This document shows positions 39,340-52,559 of a stretch of 64,000 bases of DNA, in pieces (position 1 is the first letter of the stretch; the number at the start of each line of letters is the position of its first letter). Source of the DNA: Eudorina sp. 2006-703-Eu-15. Taxonomy: Eukaryota; Chlorophyta; Chlorophyceae; Chlamydomonadales; Volvocaceae. The stretch covers positions 62,001-126,000 of the forward strand of contig BDSI01000179.1 of NCBI GenBank assembly GCA_003117195.1, given 5' to 3'. Position numbers and translations under genes: made by a program. A model generated the notes under the pieces. It worked only from the letters and a program-made list of their open reading frames with translations, ran no database searches and was not told the origin of the DNA.

Positions 39340-40340
39340 CTGTGGCGTGCACACAAAACACGCACATAAGTGTGTCCATCCATATGTATGCCATCAATCA
39401 CTCAGCGAATATGGTATTATATTCATGCTGCCGTCTGTGTGCGGTTAGGTTCTGTGCGGCGGGCTGGCGCTGACGGCCTCCGGCGGAAGAGGTCCGTCGA
39501 CCTCCAACGCAAGCAAAGATAAGGTCAAGCGAGATTGCTGGTCCGGAAGCGCATATAGGGCTTGCATAACGAGTGCTCAACGAAGGCTTCGCCTCCGAAC
39601 AAAGCAAGAACGAAGCGCGGGAGAAGGGTTTGACGCAATACGATGCATGAGTTGGGGGTTCCGAGGATATTGTTGCGCTGACCTACGCTGACAACATAAG
39701 AATGCAAGAGCGAGGAGCCGGCGAAGGGAAACAAATATTTGATATACACAGTCAAGAGATGTATGCTCGAGTATGTAAGGCACAGTAAGATACGTTTTTG
39801 TAATAAGCAGAAGCACCTGTTTTACCTACTGCGGTTACTGCGGTTGAGCGTAAATGAATGCTGCAGCCGCAGGGTGCCGTACTGACTCATCGAACAAGAC
39901 GGCAAACGTGCATACGTAAATAAATTGAGATGCCTGATACGTCTCCCCCGTTGATCTCCTTTCACAATCTCCATATTTCAGTTGTGTGTTTCTCCTTCGC
40001 TGCCTACCTACTGCTCCCGTGTACCATATCCCTCGGCCCGCTCCGTCAATTGTCCCAATCCAACCTTGCAATGTTACCATGACTAGCCATTAGATAGTAG
40101 AAAGCAAGCGACCCTAGCGGGTAGCCAGAACTATCCCTGACCTTACTATACACTACCGCCTACATCGATTGATATCTATCCGCCTTTGCATGTTATGAAA
40201 TGTGCTCTATCTTGCGGGCGCTGCAAATATCCCCCGCTAGTGATGAGTAGCTGCATGCATATGCATGCGTGCCGGCACACACACATGCAGTCTGTACCGG
40301 GCGGGCGGGCGGGTTGCATTTCTAAACATGCAGTACCGAC

Positions 40341-40439
40341 CAGGTTCGTCTTCTCCTTGTCCGCGCCCAAAGACAGCAAGTACTTGACAACGTCCAGATG
40401 GCCATTGCAAGCCGCTGCCCACAGCGGCGTCTCGCCGCT
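40341..40439 (-). CDS. locus 3 ankyrin exon 1 (most 5' recognised)
   Basis: SGETPLWAAACNGHLDVV then [15 protein letters not shown]; donor GTCGGT, acceptor ACGCAG. Confidence 0.72.
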
Positions 40440-40900
40440 CTGCGTGCGTGTGTGCAAGCGAACAGGTGGATAGGGTGGGGTTGTGCCGCCCGTCCATTGC
40501 ACATCATACATCAAGCACATGTGCCGCACGACTGAGGTATTTGTTGCGCCGGCGCCAGAATGCAAGAGGTCACAAACACGCCGCTGTTTATGATGCATGT
40601 GATGATGCATTGTGCGTATGCAGCGACGGACATGCATGATCGATGGGGAATGCTTGAGGTCTCAAACGAGTGGGGAAAGTTGGATGGCTGGTTATCAATA
40701 ATTGTGGGCGTTTACATTAAGTTGTGAATGGAGGCCATACATGCCCATGGGCTTACTTCGTTGAAGGCAGGGCTCGCTAAGTCAAGGGGACCGTCCAGGG
40801 TTACCGTAATGTGGTGAAACATACCTATAATAAACCCATCGAGTCCTACCGTGGCTAGTAAGAGAACTCTAGTTGAACGTCTAGAATATGTGTAGAGCGA

Positions 40901-41082
40901 GCGCTGCTAGGCAACCGACCCGCCCTTGCTTGGTAGGAGCTGCTAGGCAACCGAGCCGCCCTTGCTTCGTAGCGCTGCTAGGCAACCGACCCGCCCTTGC
41001 TTGGTAGGCACTGCTAGGCAACCGAGCCGCCCTTGCTTCGTAGCGCTGCTAGGCAACCGACCCGCCCTTGCTTGGTAGGCGC
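40901..41082. repeat. tandem repeat, about 36-bp unit, five copies
   Basis: Unit GCTGCTAGGCAACCGA.CCGCCCTTGCTT.GTAG. Alternate copies share the same variants (GACCC/TTGG against GAGCC/TTCG), so the real unit is a dimer. Confidence 0.85.
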
Positions 41083-42591
41083 TTGCAACCTAACTTGCAA
41101 CCTAACCAGGGCGGGGCGTGCTGGCGGCGTGTGCTATTTTTCAACTGCAGGCCGGCTAGCTGTCGGGCAGACGGCAAAAAATGGCTTTCTTGCCGTTGGT
41201 CCACCTCACCAACGAACGCACGAACCTACCCAACTCATAAATTGACCTTCACTTCCTCCACTATCTACTGGACGAATCCTTATAGGGAGGCGGTCAACTG
41301 CATTTGCTATCAACACGCACGGCTAGCATACAGAAGCCACAGGACTGTCCGCCCGATCTGCGTGCGGGGCTAGTGGGCTATGGTATGCTTCCTCTGTCCA
41401 TGCTACGTAACCACACTCATCCCGGCTATCTACCCGCCGTACACGTGCTCAAATGGTAACCTTGCGCAGTCCGCATTCAAGCCTTCATCTGAAATGAGTA
41501 CTGCAAAGCGACACTTTTACGTACTGCAGAACGAAAAGAAGGGTTTGTTCTCTTAGCGACGCTGGCTGTTACGATTCATCAGTGCGTTTGCTCACGTATT
41601 GCATGGTCATGTATACCGGTCGACGCCACCCATAACTATAACTGCCTGTCATACCCCCTTGGTGTGTGCAGGCTCTGTCATATCCCCGTCGGTGTGTGCA
41701 GGCTTTATCTGCCGCCCCGTTCGTCCTGTCTGCCTGTACAGCTGTACATGAGATGCATGAACTCACGTCGTTGTACGTATATATGGTATGTTACTGCGGC
41801 AGTACGTACAATAGTACTGTTATGTCCTGCAGGTATTGTCGTATATCGATATATCACGCACGTACAGGCAGTATTGTTGGAGTGGGATCAATGTCGCACT
41901 TCCCAATCCACGACAGGGATCCCCGTATCGGACGGATGAATCTCCCACCTTCAGTTTCTCGAACGCCGGCTGATCTACGTGCCGCGCCTGCCATTATACA
42001 TGGAGGAGTATCACCGGGTGAGGGCATCGTGGGTCAGTCTGTGGTTGAAGTAGTTCGGTGGGGACTCGGGCGGGCTCAGGGTACGTCCTAGACAGGTGGT
42101 GTTTTGATTGTCCATCAGGGATGACGAGGTATGTGCGCATGTGACGGGTTGCGGTGGGGGACAGCAAGGCAGGGGCGGCGTCGGGTTGCTGCCGCATGTT
42201 ATGTATATGAAGCTAGTGCGCGTGGTACGTGCCGGACAAGTCCGTCAGTGATGGAAAAGGTTAACATGGCCCCCTCTTGAAACGAATCTGTTTGACCCCG
42301 CCCATCCACCGCCGCATGTTGGCCGTGTCTGGGGCGTAGGAAGGAACTCCATCTTGAGATTGCGATATCGTATTCTGATTCTTACATGTATAAATAGTTG
42401 TATGCAGAGTCGTACAACACATGGGGTCGGTTGAGCCGGGGGCCTAAGATCCGGACCAAATATCGATTGATGAAGGCGGGTCAAGCACGCCGCTGACGGA
42501 CCAATTGTACACAAACAAGCACGCAACCAAACCCAGGGATGATTCCCGAACAGCACAACAACTCCACATCTTTGAAGTGTACGTCAGAAGG

Positions 42592-43107
42592 TCAGGCCAT
42601 ATCAGACAAAAAAATGAAGATCACGTACGTACCGCAAGCTACACAGTTTTGATTGCGCAACAATGTCATAAGTCCTGACCCAAAGCAACCCAGCCACTCT
42701 CGGGCCCCACCCCGCACCTGTGGTCGCTGGGCGCTATCTTCCGCGGGCGCCATGGGCAAGTGCTGTACAGAATGTACGGCCCCCTCGCCATCCTCGCTGC
42801 CATCCTTGCCGCCATCCACGTCTCCAACCCCATCGCCATCGTTGTCGCCGGCCCCGCTTCCATCCTTGCTGCCGGCCTCGCTTCCATCCTCACTGCTATT
42901 TTCGCTGGCATCATCGCTGGCATCATCGCTGACGTCTTCACTGACATTCCCCTTGCTGTCCTCGCTGCTGCCGTCCTTTTTACCATCCTTGCTGCCACCC
43001 TCACAGCCACCCTCACCGCCATCCTTGCCACCATCCTTGCCACCGGCCTCTCCACCATCCTCGCCGCCGGCCTCACCGCTGCTGGTTTCCCCGTTGGCCA
43101 CCACCAA
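42592..43107 (-). other. low-complexity region with a Gly/Asp/Ser/Glu-rich open frame
   Basis: A 171-codon minus-strand frame (from a non-ATG or internal start) is dominated by EDGGEAGGKDGG-type sequence. The plus strand is also open for about 150 codons in a hydrophobic Ala/Ile/Leu frame. Both arise from imperfect CATCCTTGCTGCC-like repeats. I cannot tell whether either is translated. Confidence 0.3.
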
Positions 43108-43484
43108 GGGGTGCGGGGACGTATGTATGAGGTCATTGTCGGGCGTTGGACGCTTGGGTGTCGAGTGGGGAAATTTCGACAGGGTGATGCGGTAGCCAAG
43201 GAATTTATATTCGAATAGGGTGTTCTCCTACCTCGAGGATATGCCCTTCAGCCGGCACGCGTTTACGTTAACCCACGGAAACCCTTGCCCAGATAACCGG
43301 CACATCATCTACAATCATATTGTCTCTTACCGTCTCTTACTCAAGAATGCATATGACAACGAAGTGTTAGTTGCAGAGTTTACACCACCAGCGGACGCAC
43401 CTCACTTTTTTGACCTTCAGCGAACGTTTCCGTAGGTTTCCTTGCAAAATTGCCCTGCGAAATGGAACAAACGTAAATGCGATA

Positions 43485-43680
43485 TTGGGGCCTAGGCGAC
43501 AGCCTCTGTACTTCGATGTCTCTTCGGACGGAACTTACAGCAATCGAGGCCGCCCCGCAGCCCATTCTTTGTGCGATACAATTGCGACGGTTAGAGTTTA
43601 TAGCTAACAGCGCAAAGAAGCCCAGCGATTATCTAGTTAACAGCCCACAGCTGCAAGCCATCGTGGACTGATCCTGACTG
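43485..43680 (+). repeat. diverged dispersed repeat, copy 2
   Basis: Collinear with 28870-29050. Part of it is open (SSDGTYSNRGRPAAHSLC), so it could be a worn fragment of a coding element. Confidence 0.5.
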
Positions 43681-43995
43681 ATCCAGTCGGCGTCGCCCAT
43701 TCCGATCTCAGAAATGTAGCAAATGTATTGCATTGAAAGATTGTAATTGAACTGATTTGAATGTCAGCTGACTGCCTTGTTTTTGAACTTTTTGGCGGGT
43801 TCATTAGGCCGAAATAAGAACAGCACGGTAGTCAGGTATGCAAATGATATAAACAATGATGTGGAAGGTATCAATGTGCAGATACATGCGTTGATACAAC
43901 CCGCTACCGATGTCTGGTTCGTGCAGTACATTGGTTCGTTCTAATTGGTTTCACTTTCACAAGTAAGCCCCGCGTGAGTCTACGTCAAACCCCTA

Positions 43996-44067
43996 AGTTG
44001 ACCATTCCCTAAGGCATCGAGTCAGGTCGAGTCTGTGAACGGTTACTGTCTCAATTCCGGGTCGGAA
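43996..44067 (+). repeat. SINE family 1 head fragment
   Basis: Matches the tRNA-like 5' end of copy B (CCATTCCCTAAGGCATCGAGT), then diverges. Confidence 0.55.
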
Positions 44068-44547
44068 ATGCCCAGGCGAATGTGCACACGGTGCACAAAG
44101 ATATGTAATCGCGGTCAATGCCGTCTCTCAACCACCAGATTAACCGCCATTTACCTTATTACTTCGATTTCAAATCCCTTTCCATTCAATTCCGCCGGGT
44201 GATGCTGGTTTGGGCGGGGTGTACGGCGCCTCGTGCACCATTTCCTGCCTGGCCACGCGGTGGAGGGGTGCATGTGCATCGATCGACACAACGACCGTCG
44301 CCGCCCGCCGATTAGTTAGGCAGCACTAGATAGCAAGCGATGAAGCAACAGCCTACCGTACTGCTGATAATAACGAAATTGCGTAAAATCATTACTCAAC
44401 ATATATGACCTCGCACAGCAAATCAATTGCCGGGGGTACCACGTTAAACCATCGTACACAAATGCGCTCATTGAAATCCTTGCAGAAATGACGGTTGTCT
44501 GTGTGTATGTATGACTGCTTTCTCGCCCACTATGGTATAGGTTGGTA

Positions 44548-44655
44548 GGGGCCCTATCAGGTCGAATAATGAGGCCCTATCAGGTCGGACGGGGCCCTGT
44601 CGGGTCGTCGGGTAGGGCCCTATCTGGTCGGGCGGGGCCTTGGCAGGTCGGGTAC
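44548..44655. repeat. minisatellite, GGGCCCTATCAGGTCGG-like unit
   Basis: Five or so irregular copies of about 20-27 bp. Confidence 0.7.
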
Positions 44656-45095
44656 GGCAATATGGGGTCTGACATACACTCATGTCCATCACGGGAGCGG
44701 GGTACGTAGGGGCTCACCGCGTGGGTGCGGACCCTCCCTAGTTCCACGCGCTCCTTTATTTGCTGTGCGCAACAGGTTCCCTTCGGGGATGGATGGTACC
44801 CATGCAGGCGGGGATGGTGTCCTCAATCTACCAACGAACCCTGCGCAATTTGTTCGTGGCGCAGGCATTGTTGTGCTGGCTGCAGCAGCGGGGGTGGGGA
44901 TTCGCGCCCGCCCTACGTACTGACGAGGACCTAGTAACCACACACGGCCATGCACGCAGTGGATGGATGATACCGAACGTGATCATGGGTAGCTAGTTCG
45001 GCCGAATGGGGGCACTTCCTGGCGAGCATGGACATGTTTGTCAGCAGGGGATCAGGAACATAACACAGACGAAGTGGAACTGTTACCGGTGGGAC

Positions 45096-45601
45096 CAGTG
45101 TTGCTATCTTCCAAAACGGGGAAATAGAATTCCGCAGGTTTCCGGCCTGTCGCCAGTAGCCAAAAAACCTTTGGCAGGGCAGATTTTGGGGGGCTTCCGA
45201 GGTGCCAGGAAATAAAAACTTCCGAGGCAGGCCAGAAATATTTCTGCGTGTTTCGACAGCAGGGCCACTGCTACCACAGCTACAACATAGATTCTCAGTC
45301 TTGGAGCCCTGAAGCGCGCTTTCCTTGCGTCGCGGATGCATGTGGGAGAGTAATCAGGAGTTGGGGACACGGCATCAGAGTGTGTTTTGGCGGTAGACAG
45401 GTATACGATGCAGAAATTGCCCCTGCGCCTGCAGATTTCCAGGCCCTTTTGGTAGTCTGGAAAATAGTTGGCAGGGCAGATTTCCGGCTCTCCACAGCGT
45501 CAAATAAATGAAATCTCGCAGGTTTCTTGGGGGTCGGGGAAATAAAAAATTTCCGGGGTTTTGGCCCGTAAATATTCTTTTTATTTAAGATAGCAACACT
45601 G
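45096..45601. mobile_element. non-autonomous hAT-type element 1
   Basis: 506 bp. Perfect 15-bp inverted ends CAGTGTTGCTATCTT and perfect 8-bp target duplications GGTGGGAC (45088-45095 and 45602-45609). A CAGNGTTGC-type terminus with 8-bp duplication is typical of hAT transposons. No transposase inside. Confidence 0.85.
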
Positions 45602-46235
45602 GGTGGGACCCGCCGAGAAAGGGGCGGAGATAGGAGGCGATAATGTCCGGGGCGGGCTGCGGGTGTGATAACCGCCACGACTCTAGGCCAGCCGTGTACG
45701 GATGTAGACGGCGCCCCGGATATGGATTGGGAGACGCAATTGGACAAGGGCTGAGTCAGGTTCATGAGGATAGCGCAACTATCACTACCCACCTTCGGAC
45801 GGGCGACAGTAACAACAGTGTACGGGCTGCACAGACTCACTTAGCACATAAAGCATGGCGGGATAGATGCCGCCGGAGGCAGTGATAGATAGACCGGCTC
45901 GAAGGGTGGGCGGCAAGCCTGGTAGACCTGGCCCAGGGCCCCCATAGAGCGAGTGAGGCGACTGTATCTAATGGCTGGATGAGGCGCCATGCAGTCTGCT
46001 GCCTGGGCACTCGACTGTAGGGGGTTCCGGAGCGCTGCCGCTGCGGGAACATATCCGCGCAATATGGCGGTCGGGCGGGCTGTGCTGGGTACGTGCGGTA
46101 CGGGGTGGGGTGCTGCGGGGAGAGGGCCGACGAAGATGGCGTAACGGTTACAGGTTGCGGGCGACACGGCCGGGCCGGCACGGAGGCCGCACGCCGGGGG
46201 GCACACTCACATGAAACCCAACTCCGGCATGGGGG

Positions 46236-46471
46236 CAGGGTGGCTATCTTAAGATATGAATATATATTCGGCCGGAAATCTTGCGTTCTGATAGATACTT
46301 TCCCTTGGGAGAAAAATGAGGTTTCAGATACTCATGGCCTTTCGTGCGGGGAAAAGCCCCCTTGAATAGATAAAATGCCAGCAAAAGCTCCCTCCGACAG
46401 ATACTTGCAGCACGATTGGGCAAGGAGTATCTCCGGCCGTAGATACTCGGCAAAATAAGATAGACACCCTG
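46236..46471. mobile_element. non-autonomous hAT-type element 2
   Basis: 236 bp. Inverted ends CAGGGTGGCTATCTTA / TAAGATAGACACCCTG with one mismatch, and perfect 8-bp duplications CATGGGGG (46228-46235 and 46472-46479). Its ends resemble those of element 1 (both continue GCTATCTT), so one transposase may serve both. Confidence 0.83.
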
Positions 46472-46479
46472 CATGGGGG

Positions 46480-48134
<1,655 letters not shown>

Positions 48135-48197
48135 AGAATTGCAACCCGCCCGCCCGCCCGATCCCAGGTGGCAATATACTTACCATAGAACCTGGTG

Positions 48198-49161
<964 letters not shown>

Positions 49162-49292
49162 TGTAAGACGCGATCTAACAAGAACTACTAGTTACTGATC
49201 GCGATGGGAGGAACATATGATAGTGAGCAACTACCCGAGTCCTGAAGGTGGTATCAAAGATACCGAGAATGGCTGACGGTAGGGACTTAGTC
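49162..49292 (-). repeat. gypsy LTR relic, 3' portion
   Basis: Reads on the minus strand like the last roughly 115 bp of the LTR at 4411-4687 (GACTAAGTCCCTACCGTCAGCC, ACTCGGGTAGTTGCT, TAGATCGCGTCTTACA blocks) with many differences. Confidence 0.72.
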
Positions 49293-50940
49293 ACCGTAGC
49301 TTCATGCGTCATGTAGCGTGTAGCGGAATGCATGCAAAGCGGAGGGAGGGGAGGATTCGTGTCTGTGAGTGAGAGAGTGAGTGAGTGTGTCTGTAATACG
49401 TACAAATAAAGCAGTAGGCGGTACATGTAACCGCTGTACCCTTGCTTATATAATTCGTTTGTTGCGTTTGCGAGCTGTGTTAAGTATGTTATGTAGCTGC
49501 ATGTTTGCTTCGATTTATTTCAAGGACCGGAGTGGTGTATACAGCAGGAAGTGACTGATTAAGAAAGCAAATTCATCTAGTCGGTTTTCCACCAGCACTG
49601 TGTGTTATGTATCGCGTCGATGCTTCCATATTATATATCGCAAATATTCTGAAGCTGTAACCGGTCGCACGCGCCCGAAGCCTTGAAGCATGCACAATTT
49701 GCCTTTGCGATTGAAAATTGAACTGTGTAATGTTAAAGCTGTGTTGAATGGATGATATGTTCATGAATCAGCCGTTATGCAAATGGCTAATATGTATTGG
49801 ACGTGCGACGTCAGTCATGCGACACGGAGCATGCAAATATGGTCCTGATCAGACACACAGAGCTGCGGCTCGTGCTGCAGCAGCCACCACGCCATAGTCG
49901 CAAACCGTCCAGTTGGGGTCGGTTGCCAGGATGTCCATACCTGGTACCGTGACCCCATCATCCAGGTACCCGGTAGGGCTGTTCTGCCCATCCAAGCACC
50001 CGGTAGGGCTGTTCCACCCATCCAAGTCTGTTCCGCGTGCGGAACCTCGCGCGGCCATCCAAGTGCCCGGTAGGGCTGTTCCGCCCATCCAAGTGCCCGG
50101 TAGGGCTGTTCCGCCCATCCATGTGCCTGGTAGGGCTGTTCTGCCCATCAAAGTGCTGTTCCGTGCGTGCCCATCCAAGTGCCTGGTAGGGCTGTTCCGC
50201 CCATCAGAGTGCTGTTCCGCGTGCACCCATCCAAGTGACCGGTAGGCTGTTCCGTGTGCGCCCATCCAAGTGCCTGGTAGGGCTGTTCCGCCCATCAGAG
50301 TGCTGTTCCGCATGCACCCATCCAAGGGACCGGTAGGCTGTTCCGTGTGCGCCCATCCAAGTGCCTGGTAGGGCTGTTCCACCCACCCAAGTGCCCAGCA
50401 GTACGGCTAGTAGGGCTGTTCCGCACGCGGAACCACGCGCACCCATCCAAGTGCCCGGTAGGGCTGTTCCGCGTGCGCCCATCCAAGTGCCTGGTAGGGC
50501 TGTTCCACCCACCCAAGTGCCCGGTAGGGCTGTTCCGCGTGCACCCATCCAAGTGCCTGGTAGGGCTGTTCCACCCACCCAAGTGCCCAGCAGTACGGCT
50601 AGTAGGGCTGTTCCGCACACGGAACCACGCGCACCCATCCAAGTGCCCGGTAGGGCTGTTTCGTGTGCGCCCATCCAAGTGCCTGGTAGGGCTGTTCAGC
50701 CCATCAAAGTGCCCGGTAGGCTGTTCCGCACGCACCCATCCAAGTGCCTGGTAGGGCTGTTCCACTCGCACCCATCCAAGTGCCCGGTAGGGCTGTTATG
50801 CCCATCCATTCCATCCAAGTGCATGAGCCGCCGGGGGGGGGGGGGGCTGTCTCGCCCATTCCTCCATGCATCCATCGCATCCATCCACCCATCCATCCAC
50901 CCATCGATTGACGACCCGAAATAGCCGTCGAAGCTACGGT
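49293..50940. other. 1.65-kb segment splitting the LTR relic
   Basis: Bounded by inverted 11-mers ACCGTAGCTTC (49293-49303) and GAAGCTACGGT (50930-50940) and containing the next minisatellite. No target duplication seen. Either an inserted DNA element or an expanded part of a longer LTR variant. Confidence 0.45.
49960..50825. repeat. minisatellite, 27-30-bp unit
   Basis: Unit CCATCCAAGTGCCTGGTAG plus GGCTGTTCC, roughly 25 copies, with a higher-order block (CCAGCAGTACGGCTAGTAG variant) repeated about 183 bp apart near 50390 and 50580. Open frames here come from the repeat. Confidence 0.88.
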
Positions 50941-51156
50941 CCCCTCCACACTCCAGCGCGGTAGTGCGGATGTGTCGGAATGTCTCCAGGGAGGTACGCC
51001 GAGAGCGGCTGAGAAGCAGTACAGGAAGTACTGGGAATGCAGGTGTCGCTGCTTGGCAATATGTACAGTTAACCGGAGTAACTGAAGTTAGGAATGGGGA
51101 GTTAGGAACGACACAGTAGATATGATGAAGTGCAAGGTGCGAAGCCTTGTGTTACA
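50941..51156 (-). repeat. gypsy LTR relic, 5' portion
   Basis: Minus strand from 51156: TGTAACACAAGGCTTCGCAC, then blocks matching the first roughly 165 bp of the LTR (TACTTCAGTTAC-like, GGCGTACCTCCCTGGAGAC). Diverged by many substitutions. Confidence 0.75.
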
Positions 51157-52559
51157 ATTCCCTACATTTGTAACATCTGGATTGCACTGGCCAATGCAGC
51201 GCGCTTTCCACATCCATTAGTTCAGTAGCGCAAATCCCCCTCTTGGTTTGGTCCTACTTACACCTGAACATCGCCTGAATGCTCGGTAGGTAGTTCAGGG
51301 GCACGGCGCCTCGACGGGTCGCAATTGGGCACCCTACCTCTAAAGCGTCGTGACCGGCCTGGGACAGGATATGGTATTTCGGGTATTTGTACGGCAAATT
51401 ACCACTAGCCATGATTTCAATGCAACAATATCAATCTGGAACCCAAATAATTTCATCATGCTGCTCTACCTCACTGTCTCTGCTGTTGCCGCCAGTCAGC
51501 TGCCGCCGCACATCAGCGACGGATTAACAGACGACAGTCGCTAACTTCATTGCTGTAGAAGTATGTAATTTTTAACAACAGACAGATTTTGGTCTAAATA
51601 CCACCACAAACCACCACAACGCCGTACAACAATATGTAAGGTCCATCGGTATTATTTTGTCTGTTCAGGCAGATCGATTACTCTGCAAACCATTAGTATC
51701 GTTAAGCAAGTATCATATGAGTTTTCATTGGCCTATTAACATGACTTGTGAAGAGGATACTAAATCGAGTACAACACGCACCCACGCCGCCATTGAGATT
51801 GGGTGCTCCTCGAGAGCTCATATGTAGTCTGTGCAATCTTATGTAAAACAACGCAGAAACCTGACCCAGTAAGGCAGGGTGCGTGCCGAGGCCTCCACGC
51901 GCTAAAATGGGGTGCGGAGCTTCTTCCGTAAGTTCAATTCACTAAATTGATTTGCAGGTATATTTGTAAAGTCATCATCTTGGTGCCCATTTACTTAAAT
52001 GCAGCCCTATGGCATTCATACCCAGGGTAAACGGGGGGTAACCCCCGGGTACCTCCCTACGGGGCTGGGTGGGTAAACGTATCCCAGGGTAACCCCACGG
52101 TAATTCCTCACATGTAAAATCTGTTCATTTATGTGCGTGAAACCCATGGTCGCCTAGTCCTTCATCTGTTGTAGAAGGAGGTGGCGAACTGTTTGCGCTG
52201 AAGGCCAATTCGTTTGACTGTCCAACAGTCCAAGTTGTACAATTTCGCTCCATCATGGCGGCCAGAACGCAAACAGTGTTGCTGATTGTTCTCGTACTAA
52301 TGCAAATGAGTTACTTCCTATCACCTCAACTTAGGGCAAATATTGCTGTAATTGACTAGTGACAACTGAAACGAAACGGAAGCCATGCGCAAACTAAGTG
52401 AATTGTTATAAATATTAAAGTCGAGAGCTTTGTAGTGTAAACGATTGCGACGGCCCAACCCTTTCTCCACCCAGCACCGCGTAGGATGTATCCAGGAGGA
52501 CGGAGGCTATCATGGGGGCGGGGCAAGCGGATGCTTTCAACCTTCATGGCACTGCGCTT
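51157..52559. other. no gene recognised
   Basis: Contains a GGGTAA-rich repeat (52004-52110). Otherwise AT-richer sequence without domains. Confidence 0.4.
52004..52110 (+). repeat. GGGTAA-rich repeat, copy 1
   Basis: GCCCTATGGCATT followed by GGGTAACCCC-type sequence; inverted partner at 58631-58806. Confidence 0.5.

Larger units (their letters stand above)
32577..40439 (-). pseudogene. ankyrin-repeat locus 3, degenerating
   Basis: Minus-strand exons, 3' to 5': 32577-32636 (terminal relic), 33184-33282, 33929-34018, 34770-34868, 35403-35497, 35787-35888, 36464-36562, 37321-37419, 38136-38233, 39220-39339 and 40341-40439. Defects: a premature stop in the terminal relic, a donor reading AT instead of GT plus three missing codons at 33929-34018, a 4-bp deletion in 35403-35497 and a 1-bp deletion in 38136-38233. 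The remaining exons are open, so either this is a pseudogene or the damaged exons, being flanked by phase-0 introns, are skipped. No start is found. Introns contain short tandem repeats and a hairpin element. Confidence 0.65.
40440..45087. other. gene-poor stretch 5' of locus 3
   Basis: No conserved coding region recognised. Holds a 36-bp-unit tandem repeat, a low-complexity region with overlapping open frames at 42.6-43.2 kb, a diverged repeat, a SINE head fragment and a short GC-rich minisatellite. Confidence 0.45.

Noticed and set aside
40901..41082. CRISPR-like array of regular repeats
   Set aside because: Repeats are directly adjacent without unique spacers, and the DNA is eukaryotic; a simple tandem repeat.
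45295..45840. 181-codon minus-strand frame
   Set aside because: Crosses the boundary of hAT-type element 1 and its target duplication; no domain.
49849..50924. Repetitive open frames with NSPTGHLDG-type or VPGRAV-type periods
   Set aside because: Products of the 27-30-bp minisatellite, which changes frame along its length.
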